Assembly: GCA_921293015.1 (NCBI GenBank)
Contig: OV121089.1
Location: 47,563,220 to 47,627,219 of the forward strand
DNA from: Phorcus lineatus
Lineage: Eukaryota; Mollusca; Gastropoda; Trochida; Trochidae
Direction of reading: 5' to 3'
DNA: 64,000 nt
In this document: in pieces, positions 55,439 to 64,000 of the stretch
Layout of the letters: every line of letters begins with the position of its first letter
Position numbering within the stretch: the first letter of the stretch is position 1
Made by a program: the position numbers and the translations under genes
The notes under the pieces: model-generated
Seen by the model: only the letters and a program-made list of their open reading frames with translations
The model's database searches: none
What the model was told of the DNA's origin: nothing

Positions 55439-58400
55439 ATGACATCCATTAATTGGGATGACCTGTCTGCATCACCTCCGTCAAATGGAGCACAGAGGGA
55501 CACGAAAGAAGGAATAAACTGCACTCAGGGTGAAGAAACATACTCTGGTGTAAATGAGCTTTTAAGAGAAGGAACAGAGTATGGTGTATGTGATGAGATA
55601 TTTATACGAGCCGGTGACGTACATTCATTCAAGTGTAGTGATTGTGGTGATAGTTTTTCATGTGCAGATAACTTGCAGTCACACATGCTTTGTCACTCTG
55701 AGGAAAAATGTATCAAAAGTGAAGTGTGTGGTGAAATGTTCTCTAAGGCTGACAACCTGCAAACACTTGAGAACACACACGCTGGAGATACACCATTCAA
55801 GTGTAGTGAGTGTAATGAGAGTTTCCAAGATCAACATGCCTTAGAAACCCATTTGAAAATTCATAATGAAAAAAACCCTTACTGTTGTAGCCAATGTGGA
55901 AAATGTTTTGCTAAGGAATCTTCCCTTACGAGACACATGAAAACACACACTGGAGATAAACAATTCAAGTGTAGTGAGTGTTATAAAACATTTACTGCTT
56001 CAAGGAAACTGCAAGTACACATGACAAATATCCATATGAGAGGCAAATCATTGAAGTGCGGAGAGTGTGACAAGATATGTTCGTGCTCTGCTGCACTGAG
56101 GAGGCACATGCGACGTCATACTGGAGAATTTATGTGCAGTGAATGTTCAATGACGTTCACATCGCCAAGCCACCTTAAAGACCACATGAGAACTCACACT
56201 GGAGAAAGACCTTTCTTGTGTAGTGACTGTGGTAAAGCATTTAAAGACAAAAGTGTCCTCACTAAACATGCGAAAATCCACACTGGGGAAAAACCTTTTA
56301 AATGTGAAAAGTGTGATAAGTCATTTGTAATCGTTAGTAACCTTAAGCGACATATGAGTAGTCATTCACAGGAGAAACCATACACATGCGGTGAATGTAA
56401 CAAAACTTTTGCTGATGTAACTTATCTGAAAAAACACATGAAATTCATGCATTATGACGTGCAGCTCCGCATCAGAGAAAACTCTTATGAGAGTGGAGTA
56501 TATAGTGAAACATTGTCACAACCTGAAGACCTGCAAACATTTGAGAACACGGACACAGGAGAGAAAACTTTCAAGTGTAGTGCGTGTGATACAAGTTTCC
56601 AGTATCAGCATGCCTTAGAAACTCACTTCAAAACTCATAATTGGTGGAAATGTTACCAATGTAACATGTGTGGAAAATGTTTTAAAGTTGGATCTTCCCT
56701 AAGAAATCACATGAGAACTCACACTGGAGAGAGACCTTACAAATGCAGTGAGTGTGATGCGACATTCAAAAATTCAAGTAGCCTGAAATCACACAAGAGA
56801 ATCCACACTGGAGAGAGGCCTTACAAATGTAATGAATGTGGTAAAACATATACAGCACCTAATAGTTTTAAAAAACACATGAGAACTCATACTGGAGAGC
56901 AACTATTCAAGTGTAGCGAGTGTGATGTCAAATTTAATAAATTCAGGAGCTTGCAGAGACACAAGAATGAGATTCATAGTGCCGTCAAGCTGTACAAGTG
57001 TAGCGAGTGTGATGAAACATTTACACAATCAAGTTCCCTGAAGAAACACATGAGAATCCATACTGTGGGGAGACCATATACGTGTAGTGATTGTGATAAA
57101 ACATTTAAATCATGTAGTAGGTTGAAAAATCACATGAGAATCCACACTGAAGAAAAACTGTACAAGTGTAGTGATTGTGATAAAATGTTCTCATTATGTA
57201 GTGAGTTAAACAACCACATGAGAAGTCATCGTGGAGAGAAACTGTACAAGTGTAGTGATTGTGTTAAAACATTCTCTTCATGTAGTGGACTAAAAAAACA
57301 CATGAAAATCCACACTGGAGACGGACTGTACAAGTGTAGTGAATGTGATAAAACATTCTTATCATGTAGTTGGTTAAAAAAACACATGAAAATGCATTTT
57401 GGAGAAAGACCTTTCGTGTGTAGTGAATGTGGTAAACTATTTAAGAACTCATATAGCCTTCATGTACACATGCAGATAATTCATTTGAGAGAGAAGTTGG
57501 TGAAGTGCGGAGAGTGTGACCAGAAGTTTTCATGCTCTGCTGCCCTGAAGAAACACATGAGACGTCATACTGGAGAATTTATGTGCAGTGAATGTTCAAA
57601 GTCTTTCACATCATCAAGCCACCTGAAAGACCACATGAGAACTCACACTGGAGAAAGACCTTTCTTGTGTAGTGAATGTGGTAAAGCATTTAAAGTCAAA
57701 AGTGTCCTCACTAAACATGAGAAAATCCACACTGGGGAAAAACCTTTTAAATGTGAAAAGTGTGATAAATCATTTGTAAGTGTTGGTAACCTTAAGCGAC
57801 ATATGAGTAGTCATTCACAGGAGAAACCATACAAATGTGGTGAATGTGACAAAACATTTGCTGATGTTACTTATCTACAAAAACACATGAAATTCATGCA
57901 TTATGACATGCAGCTCCGCACTGGAGAAAACAGTTTCAAGAGTGAAGTGTGTGTTGAAATGTTTTCTAAGTCTGACAGCCTGCAAACACTTGAGAACATG
58001 GACACAGGAGAGAAACCATTCAAGTGTAGTGTGTGTGATGCAAGTTTCCAGCATCAGAATGCCTTAGAAACTCACTTCAAAACTCATAATTGGTGGAAAC
58101 GTTACCAATGTAACAAATGTGAAAAATGTTTTAAAGAGGGATCTACCCTAAAAAGTCACATGAGAACTCATACTGGAGAGAGACCATACAAGTGCAGTGA
58201 GTGCGATGCGACATTCAAGAATTCGGGTAGCCTGAAGTCACACAAGAGAATCCACACTGGAGAGAGGCCATACAAGTGTAGTGAATGTGGTAAAACATAT
58301 ACATCATCTAATAGTTTTAAAAAACACATGAGAACTCATACTGGAGAGCAACTATTCAAGTGTAGCGAGTGTGATGTCAAATTTAATAAATTCAGGAGCT

Positions 58401-59245
58401 TGCAGAGACACAAGAATGAGATTCATAGTGCCGTCAAGCTGTACAAGTGTAGCGAGTGTGATGAAACATTTACACAATCAAGTTCCCTGAAGAAACACAT
58501 GAGAATCCATACTGTGGGGAGACCGTATACGTGTAGTGATTGTGATAAGACATTTAAATCTTGTTTTAGGTTGAAAAATCACATGAGAATCCACACTGGA
58601 GAGAAACCTTACCAGTGTAGTGAATGTGATAAAACATTCTATTCATACAGTGGGTTCAAAAAACACAAGCCAGTGCATTCTGGAGAAAGACCTTTCGTGT
58701 GTAGTGAATGTGGTAAACCATTTAAGAAATCATATAGCCTTCATGTACACATGCAGATAATTCATTTGAGAGAGAAGTTGTTGAAGTGCGGAGAGTGTGA
58801 CAAGATATGTTCGTGCTCTGCTGCCCTGAAGAAACACATGCGACGTCATACTGGAGAATTTATGTGCAGTGAATGTTCAAAGACTTTCCCATCGCCCAGT
58901 GACCTACAAGCACACATGAGAACTCACACTGGAGAAAGACCTTTCTTGTGTAGTGAATGTGGTAAAACATTTAAAGATAAAAGTGTCCTCACTAAACATG
59001 AGAAAATCCACGCTGGGGAAAAACCTTTTAGATGTGACCAGTGTGATAAATCATTTATAAGTGTCGGCCACCTGAATAGACATGCAAGTGTTCATTCTGG
59101 AGCGAAACCATACGCATGCAGTGATTGTAGTAGAAGATTTGCTGACTCGTCATATCTGAAAAAACATATCAAATCAGTACATAGTAAAGACACATGCATT
59201 GCAAATTCTGCAATGCAGCAGACTGACTATAATTTACAGATTTGA
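55439..59245 (+). CDS. ZNF-E2, giant C2H2 zinc-finger protein (1268 aa, 39 fingers)
   Basis: Probable DNA- or RNA-binding nuclear protein. The 63-residue N-terminus is homologous to ZNF-E1. Then 39 canonical fingers run to near the C-terminus, arranged in three homologous modules: fingers 1-9, 10-25 and 26-39, each opened by the same dead finger-like segment (SK-DLQT-EN pattern). Modules 2 and 3 are offset by 1449 bp (483 codons); module 2 has two more fingers in its middle. Each module contains a shortened TGE linker and a finger with H-x4-H spacing. Exon 2 starts at 55211 after a good acceptor; 228 bases of 5'UTR precede the ATG. All in one ORF of 3.8 kb with no internal stop. No effector domain is seen. 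Confidence 0.92.
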   Translation: MTSINWDDLSASPPSNGAQRDTKEGINCTQGEETYSGVNELLREGTEYGVCDEIFIRAGDVHSFKCSDCGDSFSCADNLQSHMLCHSEEKCIKSEVCGEMFSKADNLQTLENTHAGDTPFKCSECNESFQDQHALETHLKIHNEKNPYCCSQCGKCFAKESSLTRHMKTHTGDKQFKCSECYKTFTASRKLQVHMTNIHMRGKSLKCGECDKICSCSAALRRHMRRHTGEFMCSECSMTFTSPSHLKDHMRTHTGERPFLCSDCGKAFKDKSVLTKHAKIHTGEKPFKCEKCDKSFVIVSNLKRHMSSHSQEKPYTCGECNKTFADVTYLKKHMKFMHYDVQLRIRENSYESGVYSETLSQPEDLQTFENTDTGEKTFKCSACDTSFQYQHALETHFKTHNWWKCYQCNMCGKCFKVGSSLRNHMRTHTGERPYKCSECDATFKNSSSLKSHKRIHTGERPYKCNECGKTYTAPNSFKKHMRTHTGEQLFKCSECDVKFNKFRSLQRHKNEIHSAVKLYKCSECDETFTQSSSLKKHMRIHTVGRPYTCSDCDKTFKSCSRLKNHMRIHTEEKLYKCSDCDKMFSLCSELNNHMRSHRGEKLYKCSDCVKTFSSCSGLKKHMKIHTGDGLYKCSECDKTFLSCSWLKKHMKMHFGERPFVCSECGKLFKNSYSLHVHMQIIHLREKLVKCGECDQKFSCSAALKKHMRRHTGEFMCSECSKSFTSSSHLKDHMRTHTGERPFLCSECGKAFKVKSVLTKHEKIHTGEKPFKCEKCDKSFVSVGNLKRHMSSHSQEKPYKCGECDKTFADVTYLQKHMKFMHYDMQLRTGENSFKSEVCVEMFSKSDSLQTLENMDTGEKPFKCSVCDASFQHQNALETHFKTHNWWKRYQCNKCEKCFKEGSTLKSHMRTHTGERPYKCSECDATFKNSGSLKSHKRIHTGERPYKCSECGKTYTSSNSFKKHMRTHTGEQLFKCSECDVKFNKFRSLQRHKNEIHSAVKLYKCSECDETFTQSSSLKKHMRIHTVGRPYTCSDCDKTFKSCFRLKNHMRIHTGEKPYQCSECDKTFYSYSGFKKHKPVHSGERPFVCSECGKPFKKSYSLHVHMQIIHLREKLLKCGECDKICSCSAALKKHMRRHTGEFMCSECSKTFPSPSDLQAHMRTHTGERPFLCSECGKTFKDKSVLTKHEKIHAGEKPFRCDQCDKSFISVGHLNRHASVHSGAKPYACSDCSRRFADSSYLKKHIKSVHSKDTCIANSAMQQTDYNLQI
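56461..59245 (+). repeat. internal module duplication in ZNF-E2 (1449-bp offset)
   Basis: Module 2 (56461-57909) and module 3 (57910-59245) align along their length. A tract of 217 bp is identical between 56859-57075 and 58308-58524 while flanks differ at several percent of sites. Confidence 0.9.
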
Positions 59246-60032
59246 ACATATAGTTTGTGAGCACGTAAAGGGACACTCTGTAATTTTCATGACATTTCTA
59301 TTAGCTCTTATATGTGCAAAGATACAATTATATTTTGAAGTTTTCTCTTGTTCTTCTTAAAACATTAATTATACACATGTACAAATGTAAGGCAACACCA
59401 ACCTTTTCTTGATTTGTGCCTATGTCCTGCAGGGTACAGCAGGAATCTGAAGAATAAGCTGACTGGAATCATAAGCTTCACATACATTATCAGCATCCTT
59501 TCAGTACAGGCTGTCTTTTAGATTTAGAAACAAGGAAATTAACAATCCCAAAAGAATTCTTTGCTTTAAAAATGATTACATGGTACCATTGAATCTCAAT
59601 ACATTGGAGCTGAACAGTGAACACAGTTTGGTGTAGATACTAACACCGTTATCAAGCAATAATTAAGGTGTTAGTATCTACACAGAAACATCAACTTAAC
59701 ATATAACTTGTTCTCTATTCATCTCACCAACTTCTAATTGCCTCTCAAAGAAGTACACTGTAGCTCTAGATGACACTGCAGTGGGATAACTTGCAATGTC
59801 TCTGCAGCTGTTTAATAAATCATGTTTGTGTTATTATTATAATCTAACTGTAAGAGTGTTGAAATCTGCTCTGGACAGAAAGAGGCATTTTTTTATCATC
59901 TTTCTCACTATATATCAAGATAAGTGAATGTACAGATTTATATCATTTCATGTTCACACTGTTGTATCACATCTCATTGTAAAAATCTTGTCATCTGATA
60001 GATCCAGTTTATAGTAAACAGAAAGTTCTGTG
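59246..60032 (+). other. ZNF-E2 3'UTR
   Basis: Contains the hairpin at 59631 and AATAAA at 59814-59819, 569 bases past the stop, a plausible polyadenylation signal. Confidence 0.5.
59631..59683. repeat. perfect 17-bp stem, 19-nt loop hairpin
   Basis: GTGTAGATACTAACACC (59631-59647) and its exact reverse complement (59667-59683). It lies 386 bases past the ZNF-E2 stop, before the likely polyadenylation signal, so it would be transcribed in the 3'UTR. It could equally be a tiny foldback insertion. Confidence 0.85.
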
Positions 60033-60167
60033 CATTCTCTTCCAACAGAGGTAGCTCCGTCATAAATTCCTATAGAATATTCTCTTCCAACAGAGGTAGC
60101 TCCGTCATAAATTCCTATAGAACATTCTCTCCCAACAGAGGTAGCTCCGTCATAAAGTCCTATACAA
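60033..60167. repeat. three 45-bp tandem copies of a transposon end
   Basis: Units start at 60033, 60078 and 60123 (CATTCTCTTCCAACAGAGGT, then AGCTCCGTCATAAATTCCTA). The unit is the terminal sequence of the adjoining family 2 element, whose own left end begins at 60168 with 16 or so bases missing. Confidence 0.9.
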
Positions 60168-60614
60168 CATTCTCTCCCAACAAATTCCTATACAACCTCT
60201 GTCTTAATACGAAGGTTTCTTGGGCATCAGGCAGTTGCCCCTACCGGCGATATATTGCAACTTAAACTACCTGGCAATATTTCAGCCAATGAAAACACTG
60301 AATGCTGCGGAATGCATGAATAACATATTTGTTGTTATATAGGCATGTGACTGTGCAATGATGCAGTCACAAAATGTTCTGTAAAGACGACTCAAAGTGC
60401 AAGGTGCAAATTCAAATAAAGCTTAGCTGTTGTAAAGCTTCCGGAAGTAACGAAGGCGATTTGAATGATAACTTCTGACACAGCGTCGCTGATTGCACTA
60501 CTAACTTTGGTTGCATCCAATCAGCTTTCTACTTTTAGTGCACAAGAAACCTTCGAATTTAGACAGAGGTTGTATAGGAATTTATGACTGAAATACCTCT
60601 GTTTGGAGAGAATG
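60168..60614. mobile_element. family 2 TIR element, copy 2
   Basis: Left CATTCTCTCCCAACAAATTC, then CTATACAACCTCTGTC; right GACAGAGGTTGTATAGGAAT through to GAGAGAATG. The ends are inverted copies. The interior matches 4457-4889. Confidence 0.75.
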
Positions 60615-61317
60615 AGTTCTCTGTTGAACAAGTGAGGTGATCTAGCCATCTTAAAGGAACAGTAACACAATTTTAAATGATTTATTTCTTTAAATTTTCC
60701 CCAATGTACATTAATTTATGAGTTATGTGTTATCTTCACAGGGTAAAAACATTATCAATGATACATATCAATAAAATAAACATGAAACTTGGAAACATAT
60801 TTTTTGATTTCATACACCTTCTTATACCAGTTTAGCACAGACGAAACCTAGTGATTAGTTGACCAATCTCATCATCGTGTTGAAGATAAGCGTGATTGAC
60901 TAGTTGAGATTATTTCAGAACTTGAGAGTAATAAGGCTGCTTTCCTCGTTGAAAGGATAGCTGCTGTTAGTTGGGTGGAATCTTGCTAGAGTCAATTTTT
61001 AGAAGCAAAAGGTTTAGAAAGCTGAAATCTTGTATACAGACCCCCTGTTGAATCATTGTATCACAAGTGTTGAAAGCTGTTAAAGGATCACATTGTATAA
61101 TATAACTCGAGCTAATCTACCTAAAAGAGTATTCTTACATGGAGTACAAGTCAACATCATAATTACAAATGCCTTGGTTATCTGAGCTTAATCATGAGAA
61201 CATATTACCTAAATTGATAAGAATAACAACAACTATTAAATGAGAAAATATTAAAAGACAAGGCTAAGGGCAACTTTCCCCACGAAATGTAACACACAAC
61301 ACTGGCTAAATTTGGGA
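60615..61317. repeat. intergenic, with a partial relative of the 2986 MITE
   Basis: ACCAGTTTAGCACAGACGAA, then ACCTAGTGATTAGTTGACCA, at about 60830-60870 matches the interior of the MITE at 3122-3165. The MITE ends are not recognisable here. No gene is seen. Confidence 0.5.
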
Positions 61318-61590
61318 CGGGGCAGCGTATGCGGCTTCGGATCAAGAAGTCCGTGTTTCGAATCCCGCCAGGGGCTCAGCAACTTTAGTCTACAGTAGAG
61401 AACTGTCCATATAATAATGTTAGTGTGCAACGCTCACTGAATTTCAGCTCAGTACCACCCATGGTTCGCTATTTCCAGCTCGCAGGTTTCACCGCAATGC
61501 ATCGCAATGGTGCTGTTGCGGGCTTTCTCCCTGCTATAATACTGGCAGCCGCGATAATTGCAAAATTCTTGAAAGGGTCGTTACCTCAGC
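61318..61590 (+). mobile_element. tRNA-derived SINE, degraded copy
   Basis: GCGGCTTCGGATCAAGAAGT, then TTTCGAATCCCGCCAGGGGC (B box kept), body and GCAGCCGCGATAA region present; the A box and the CACCT tail are damaged. Confidence 0.82.
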
Positions 61591-62259
61591 TAATTGAGCA
61601 ATGCTGCTGGGAACCAAACTTCTTGTTTTAGAACATATCTGATATCGGCGATACACGCCCCTGTGGGCGATACGTTCTAAGATTTTTAGGAATACAGAAA
61701 GGATCGTTAGTTTCAGTCGCAGTAGGCTATGTGGGAGAGCTAACACAGAAAAGATTGGAAGTTGACACTCGAATTGGGCGAGGTTTGAGTTATGGAATAC
61801 ATTGTGGAAGTAAGTCTAAGCGGAAACATAGTTCTGAAATCTATGGGACATGATTTTTTAGAAATTAAGGTGGACTTTCATCCATGTCAAAACACCAATT
61901 ATAATGATATTCATAGGAAACATCGTGTTACTTTGTAGATACAATTATCATTTTTCAATTAAAAACAAACAACACCCTTATGTGTTCTGAAATACAAATT
62001 TCACGAATACTCTTTATGATAATGTTTGATGGCAACTTGCGCCATAGCCAGCAGTTGTAGGAGCTCTCAGGTTTTTAATGAATATACCTGTTTTCAAATA
62101 TATCTTCACAAAAATAAATCTTTATAAAGTACTACACATGGGACATTTCTGGGTGATGTCAGCGCTTGAATGTTTTTGAATAATGCCTTATTTGCTGGTA
62201 TTGATGTTGACGTTTATTGCCAAAAAATGTTGTAACATCGCTTTGGCAATGAGTTATCT
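61591..62259. other. non-coding, no gene seen
   Basis: A short palindromic stretch GGCGATACACGCCCCTGTGG, then GCGATAC, lies near 61648. Otherwise unremarkable. Confidence 0.4.
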
Positions 62260-62517
62260 GAATATTTAGATAGTATATTCTTGACAGAAACTTGGTTAAA
62301 GGCTTCAGGAGATGAGGCTAAAGTGTGTGAGATGAAACTAGTGGGACGTAAACGCAAACACATACCTCGACATATACGTGTCAGGGGTTTTGTTGCTGTT
62401 AAATATAAATATGAAACAGAAATTAATTTCCTGAAATGTAACAGTCAATTTGAAGAATTACAATACAAGTATTGTTTTCAGGAAAATTTTTTGATGTTCC
62501 TGCTACAGCTGAGGTGA
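62260..62517 (+). mobile_element. non-LTR retrotransposon endonuclease fragment
   Basis: The ORF reads (L)TETWLKASGDEAK, then GRKRKHIPRHIRVRGFVAVK and YK-YETEINFL. This matches the LTETWL segment of the apurinic-type endonuclease of LINEs and the following R-GGVA-YK segment (here RVRGFVAVKYK). Only this slice is present; no RT is seen downstream, where a family 1 TIR element starts at 62587. Confidence 0.65.
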
Positions 62518-62586
62518 AGGTTTTCCCTTTAGAACATCGGTGCCGTCGTTGAATGAAGAAGTTACTTCAACTAAAGCCTGACGATG

Positions 62587-63053
62587 TTAAAGAGCCACTC
62601 CGTGATTTTCATAACATATGATTCACCTTTGATACGAACCTAAATGTCATATATGGTGATATAAAATCAAAACATCTTAACTTTTCATGTCCAAAAGACA
62701 TATATATGACAAATACTGGTTTTCCTAAATACAGCCTTATAAATGCACATAGGTGTAGATATCACGTCCAATATACATGGATACTAGTTATATAACCCAA
62801 CAAACACTTTCAACTCCTAACTGCCCTCCTGGCTGTTTTAGATAAGTTTCCAAAATTACGTTTAACTATTTGACGCGCGCCACTGTCCGGTTTTCGGTCA
62901 TAATTGCGACGTTCTTCCTTCATATTGTCACTATAAACAAACAATAAGCTTTAAAATGTGTATTTTGGTAACAGTCAATACTTCGCGATCAAATGACACC
63001 ATTGATTAAGTTAGGCATATATGACTCCAACAACTCACGGAGTGGCTCTTTAA
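62587..63053. mobile_element. TIR element, family 1 copy 5, inverted orientation
   Basis: TTAAAGAGCCACTCCGTGAT at the left, CTCACGGAGTGGCTCTTTAA at the right; the interior is the reverse complement of the copy at 52562. Both ends intact and TTAA-flanked. Confidence 0.9.
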
Positions 63054-64000
63054 AAATTCGAATCGGCCTGAGATTTTAAAATAGAAGCAGGCCAACATTG
63101 ATGTAGTTTGGTTTTTTTAAAAAGACGATCAATGCAGACCATCCTCCATGCCACTGGTAGACCTCCCAACGCCTCCCATGGCCGAGTTTGATTGCAGCTT
63201 CTGTTGTCAGATATCCTCTTATGTTACTGTTATTCCTGATTTACCGGAAGCATATGGAGGACACGGTCCACATGTGTCTCCAGACAGAGTTGAAGATGAA
63301 GTTGAATGCCAAGGTCTTCAACTAACTCACTGGACATGTCTCACTTGCAACCACAGTGATGCTGTCATTCTTGGCCTTCACGCGTTCTTATCTATGACTG
63401 ATACGAATGAACTCTATATTCTCCTCAATTGACTTGCTTTTTATTGCAAGTCATCCATGTTTTATGACATTGCAACAATTGGTTGAACTGATACACCTGC
63501 ATCATTTACGTTTTCTCTGAAAACAGAGCTGAGATCGAAATTTTGAGGGGTGCCAATTCTCAGCTATTTTACCAACAGGAGAAACATACATACATACATA
63601 ATAATATCTGTCCAATCTTGAGTGGTGTCAAAGCAGACGTGATTTTATTAATAACGATTGTAAGTAGTGCAATGATTAATAACGATCGATATCTGATTTA
63701 ATTTCAAGAAAGTCAAAATATATGTTAATGGAACAAATACTCCTGAATAGATTATCGTTGTTATCAACGAAGTTTTATCAGTACTGAAATGAAACTCTTA
63801 ACATTCAACTACAAACACTTTTTGTTACGCATTGAATCTACGATTCTATTCCTGAGTGGACAGATACAAGAAATAATGTTTTCAAGTTAATTTGGAAAAT
63901 ATCAATTGTTATAAAAATATAATTTTAATAGTCAATCTGTCAGTTTCTTACAAATTCAGATAAATAAAGAACAACCAGGAATGATACTAGACATTTCTTA
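63054..64000. other. no supported gene
   Basis: An ORF at 63148-63432 (94 codons, plus strand, several Cys) could not be recognised and has no splice context I can judge. A short (CATA)n run lies near 63585. Confidence 0.35.

Noticed and set aside
63148..63432. 94-codon Cys-containing ORF as a small protein gene
   Set aside because: Cys spacing matches no family I recognise and there is no promoter, splice or homologue evidence.

Overview
The window is animal nuclear DNA with no prokaryotic features. It holds six intact C2H2 zinc-finger (ZNF) genes whose finger arrays each lie in one long uninterrupted exon, preceded in most cases by a recognisable 3' splice site. The rest is AT-rich intergenic and intronic DNA crowded with small transposable elements. 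The tRNA-headed SINE family, the mixture of non-autonomous TIR elements, and relics of mariner, Tc1, LINE and GIY-YIG (Penelope-type) elements suggest a marine invertebrate. A mollusc, perhaps a gastropod, seems most likely to me, but that is an impression from repeat style and not a proof.

Layout. 1-6.6 kb: repeats only, including a stack of nested insertions at 5.2-6.1 kb. 6.6-9.57 kb: ZNF-A on the minus strand (465 aa), with a decayed C-terminal tail and a candidate TATA promoter and 5' exon near 9.5 kb. 9.64-18.08 kb: two head-to-tail copies of a roughly 4.1-4.4 kb segment, each carrying a triple palindromic CRE cluster, a SINE and one plus-strand ZNF gene (ZNF-B1, 446 aa; ZNF-B2, 445 aa). 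18-24.6 kb: repeats, including a LINE fragment. 24.7-26.1 kb: ZNF-C (484 aa). 26.4-30.1 kb: a composite repeat hosting two later insertions with clear target-site duplications (TSDs), then an unfamiliar 1.2-kb TIR element. 30.7-34.8 kb: ZNF-D (455 aa) with a candidate TATA promoter and first exon. 36.8-44.3 kb: a tandem array of about 165-bp units, GIY-YIG and Tc1 relics, foldbacks and a 145-bp-unit repeat. 45.1-46.9 kb: ZNF-E1 (598 aa). 47-55 kb: a 0.47-kb direct repeat, a mariner relic and two near-complete 0.47-kb TIR elements. 55.4-59.2 kb: ZNF-E2 (1268 aa, 39 fingers), a paralogue of E1 grown by internal module duplication. 59.2-64 kb: 3'UTR and repeats.

How the genes relate. All six look like sequence-specific DNA-binding proteins. 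No KRAB, SCAN, BTB or ZAD domain is visible in the single-exon ORFs, so any effector domain would have to come from upstream exons I cannot define. The locus shows ZNF expansion at several scales: whole-gene tandem duplication (B1/B2; E1/E2), multi-finger module duplication (E2), two-finger duplication (A), and amplification of a decayed finger into a 27-aa repeat (E1). B1 and B2 differ mainly at non-structural residues, with an excess at DNA-contact positions of the finger helices.

All counts and alignments here were made by eye.
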